A DNA stretch of 64,000 nt. Source: Marinoscillum sp. MHG1-6 (GTDB lineage: Bacteria; Bacteroidota; Bacteroidia; Cytophagales; Cyclobacteriaceae). The stretch is from the NCBI RefSeq assembly GCF_024714475.1, contig NZ_JAMZMI010000003.1:124001-188000 (forward strand). Reading direction: 5' to 3'. The first letter of the stretch is position 1, and every line of letters starts with the position of its first letter. The translations under genes and the position numbers were made by a program. Below are positions 62,143-64,000 of this stretch, in pieces. The notes below the pieces were generated by a model. It did not search any database. It was not told where the DNA came from and was given only the letters and a program-made list of their open reading frames with translations.

Positions 62143-63195
62143 TCAATACTCCCAGCTGGCAGTATTCATATCTTCGAGTGCAGCTACCAGTAACCTCACC
62201 GAATCATCAATATCCTTTTTATGAGACATCTCTATCACCTGATGCAGGTGTCTGGTCGGAATGGAGATAGCTCCTGCAATGGAACCATTTTTACCCATCC
62301 GCTGAACTCCTGAGGTATCCGTGCCACCCGCTGCAAGAATCTCCGGCTGCCATGGAATCTCGTGTTTAGCCGCTGTTGCTTTTAGGTATTTCACCATTCT
62401 CGAGTCACAGATGGTCATAGCATCCATAATCTTGATGGCTGTCCCCTTGCCTAGCGCCGTCACCTTTTCATGGGCCTGAGCTCCCGGCAGGTCATAAGCA
62501 ATCGTGGTATCCAGTGCGATACCAAAATCAGGATTGATCGTATGGGCCGCTACATTAGCTCCTCTGATACCAACCTCCTCCTGCACGGTAAAGACAGCAT
62601 ATAAGTCAAATGCAGGTGCTTTTATATTTTTAAGTGCTTCAATAAGGATGTAAACCGCTACTCTGTTGTCAATGGATTTACAATTGACACATTCTCCCAT
62701 TTCGATGAGCTCACGCTGTCGCGTGATTGGATTCCCTATCTCAATCCATTCCTCTAGCTCCTCCTTACTCATCCCGCTGTCGATGAAATAGTCTTCAATC
62801 TTTGCCGGCTTATTCCTCTCCTCAGCTTTCATTACATGGATCGGCTTGCTCCCCATCACTCCTATGATATCCTTTTTACCATGAATGATGACCCTTTGTG
62901 CAGTAAGGGTTTTCGGATCGAATCCACCTAGCGTTTGGAACCGAATGAATCCTTCATCATCAATATGCGATACCAAAAAGCCAATCTCATCCATATGAGC
63001 CGCAACCATCACACTCTTGCCTTCCGGGTTATTTACCCCTTTTTTAATCGCGATGACATTACCCATATTATCTATGCTATACTCATCTACATGACCTTGG
63101 ATCTCCTTAACAACCAGATCACGAATTTCCTTTTCGAAACCCGGTGCTCCCGGAGCCTCGCATATGTTTTTCAGAAGTGCTACGTCTACGCTCAT
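62143..63195 (-). CDS. M42 family dinuclear-metal aminopeptidase
   Basis: A 350-residue peptidase of family M42 (FrvX/TET-type). Metal ligands and catalytic residues are visible: AAHMDEIG (H67, D69), SIDNRVAVY (bridging Asp), VQEEVGIRGA (catalytic Glu plus ligand Glu), ALDTTIAYD (ligand Asp) and TRHLHQVIEMS (last His ligand). It cleaves N-terminal residues from peptides in the cytosol. Standard length. A tRNA-Leu lies upstream on the same strand. Confidence 0.93.
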   Translation of the reverse strand: MSVDVALLKNICEAPGAPGFEKEIRDLVVKEIQGHVDEYSIDNMGNVIAIKKGVNNPEGKSVMVAAHMDEIGFLVSHIDDEGFIRFQTLGGFDPKTLTAQRVIIHGKKDIIGVMGSKPIHVMKAEERNKPAKIEDYFIDSGMSKEELEEWIEIGNPITRQRELIEMGECVNCKSIDNRVAVYILIEALKNIKAPAFDLYAVFTVQEEVGIRGANVAAHTINPDFGIALDTTIAYDLPGAQAHEKVTALGKGTAIKIMDAMTICDSRMVKYLKATAAKHEIPWQPEILAAGGTDTSGVQRMGKNGSIAGAISIPTRHLHQVIEMSHKKDIDDSVRLLVAALEDMNTASWEY

Positions 63196-63225
63196 TTGTA
63201 TATTTTTTATGAAATGTGATTCAAA

Positions 63226-63258
63226 ATAAAAAAAGTCCAGAAGAAGCCCGGACTTTTA
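63226..63258 (-). terminator. Terminator of tRNA-Leu (GAG)
   Basis: AAAAGTCC / GGACTTTT stem with a 12-base loop, followed on the minus strand by a T-run, about 11 bases after the tRNA 3' end. Confidence 0.85.
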
Positions 63259-63268
63259 GAAGTATTGT

Positions 63269-63351
63269 GCGCACGAGAAGATTCGAACTTCCACACAAGT
63301 TAATGCACCACCCCCTCAAGATGGCGTGTCTACCAATTCCACCACGTGCGC
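63269..63351 (-). tRNA. tRNA-Leu (anticodon GAG)
   Basis: An 83-base class II tRNA with acceptor GCGCACG / CGTGCGC, discriminator A, anticodon stem CCATC / GGTGG with loop TTGAGGG (anticodon GAG, reads CTC/CTT), a long variable arm and T-arm with TTCGAAT. The 3' CCA is not encoded. Confidence 0.93.
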
Positions 63352-63440
63352 GAATTGCAGGCTCGAAATTGAACAATCTTTGTTAATTCTCAAACATTCG
63401 GACATGCATTTCTAATGATCAGGCCAGGAAATTCCGGAAA

Positions 63441-64000
63441 TCAACGGTTCAGCCATTTTTTAAACGGCCCTGATCGCTCCACACTGACGATCACATCCAA
63501 TTCTTTAGGCGCCGAAGGATCCAGGTCTATTTTGACCCTGCTCTTGGAATAGGCCACCATGTTCTTAATAGCCTCAAATGAGATGATGAATTTTCTATTG
63601 ATCCGGAAAAATTTCGCTGGATTGATCGCATCCTCCAAATCTCCAAGATTGTAATTGATGATATGCTGTGAACCCTCTTTGGTTACTAAAAAAGTATACC
63701 GATCCTCACTGAAAAAGTATGCAACCCTGTTTTCCGGTATGGAGGTCAATCGTTCGCCCAGGGTCACCAAAAATCGTTCCTGATAAGCTGCCGAAGAAGA
63801 TTGTTGTTTAAGTGCACTCAGTACCGAATCGACATCAAAAGTTTTCTTATCGGTAGCCCAGGACCTGTACTTATCCAAAGCAGCCTTAAGCTCATCCCGA
63901 TCAATCGGTTTGAGTAGATAGTCTATACTGTTTTCTTTGAAAGCTCTTATGGCATATTGATCATATGCTGTAGTGAGAACAATCGGTATATTTTTCTTAA
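63441..64000 (-). CDS. LytTR-type response regulator (5' end outside the window)
   Basis: The open frame runs past position 64000, so the true start lies outside; the internal Met at 63878 is not the start. The first visible residues (IPIVLTTAYDQYAIRAF, then IDYLLKPIDRDEL) are the end of a receiver domain with its conserved Thr and Lys. A linker leads to a LytTR DNA-binding domain (about the last 100 residues): RLTSIPENRVAYFFSEDRY, FFRINRKFIISFEAIKNM and VSVERSGPFKKWL. The domain binds DNA through beta-strands. A sensor kinase of the LytS/His_kinase type is likely beyond the right edge. Confidence 0.93.
   Translation of the reverse strand, partial: KKNIPIVLTTAYDQYAIRAFKENSIDYLLKPIDRDELKAALDKYRSWATDKKTFDVDSVLSALKQQSSSAAYQERFLVTLGERLTSIPENRVAYFFSEDRYTFLVTKEGSQHIINYNLGDLEDAINPAKFFRINRKFIISFEAIKNMVAYSKSRVKIDLDPSAPKELDVIVSVERSGPFKKWLNR

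Noticed and set aside
63441-63878. Complete 145-residue LytTR protein starting at 63878
   Set aside because: The frame stays open to the window edge and encodes the end of a receiver domain, so the gene is longer and cut by the window.
1-64000. CRISPR array, insertion sequence or integrated element
   Set aside because: No regularly spaced repeats, transposase, integrase or long direct terminal repeats were found; base composition and coding style are even across the window.

Overview
The window reads as chromosome of a marine or soil member of the Bacteroidota, most likely a Cytophagales-type (Reichenbachiella/Fulvivirga/Ekhidna-like) bacterium. The basis is a SusC/SusD pair, a one-protein hybrid two-component regulator, several proteins with type IX secretion (T9SS) C-terminal sorting domains, a PorP/SprF protein, CarboxypepD_reg-like domains, start codons without Shine-Dalgarno sequences, and promoter boxes of the Bacteroidota type TAnnTTTG. 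No prophage, insertion sequence or CRISPR array is visible.

Region 1-14,404 is a polysaccharide/oligosaccharide utilization locus, all on the minus strand: hybrid sensor-regulator (periplasmic-binding-protein sensor, histidine kinase, receiver, AraC domain), then MFS sugar porter, SusC, SusD, GH32 fructan hydrolase lipoprotein, GH36 alpha-galactosidase, PfkB fructokinase and, cut by the window edge, a sulfatase lipoprotein. The sensor layout matches the fructose-binding regulator BT1754 of Bacteroides thetaiotaomicron, so fructans or galactosyl-sucrose (raffinose-family) sugars are the likely substrates: outer-membrane capture by SusCD, cleavage by GH36 and GH32, import by the MFS porter, phosphorylation by fructokinase.

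Region 14.5-26.2 kb is mixed: a tRNA-Arg with a tRNA relic beside it, an ATP-cone/nuclease fusion, a collagen-like lipoprotein, cold-shock protein, OsmC, DAHP synthase, a secreted protein with a novel-looking triple repeat, a CPA1-like antiporter lacking the usual Asn-Asp motif, a NarL-type two-component pair, an AI-2E family permease, rhodanese and FKBP isomerase. Region 26.3-32.3 kb carries lipid and isoprenoid functions (polyprenyl synthase, PhzF, PlsB-like acyltransferase overlapping gpsA) and an M48 protease.

Region 32.3-49 kb is rich in secreted and surface proteins: PorP/SprF divergent from a 1400-residue PKD protein with a type B (gliding-motility) C-terminus, a short operon ending in a sortilin-like beta-propeller protein with a type A C-terminus, then Sua5 and phosphoglycerate kinase, then an operon pairing a peptidase-S74 tail-fibre-like protein with an LRR/Ig T9SS protein. 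Region 49-58.4 kb has RecQ, ComEC, a GNAT enzyme and PhoH on the minus strand, a SAM hydrolase on the plus strand, and an operon of a retropepsin-like zinc-protease-family protein, a RimK-type ATP-grasp ligase, an AstE-like deacylase and a lipoprotein. The last part holds two tRNA-Leu genes, a REP-like/tRNA relic, secreted and membrane proteins, an M42 peptidase, and a LytTR response regulator running off the right edge.
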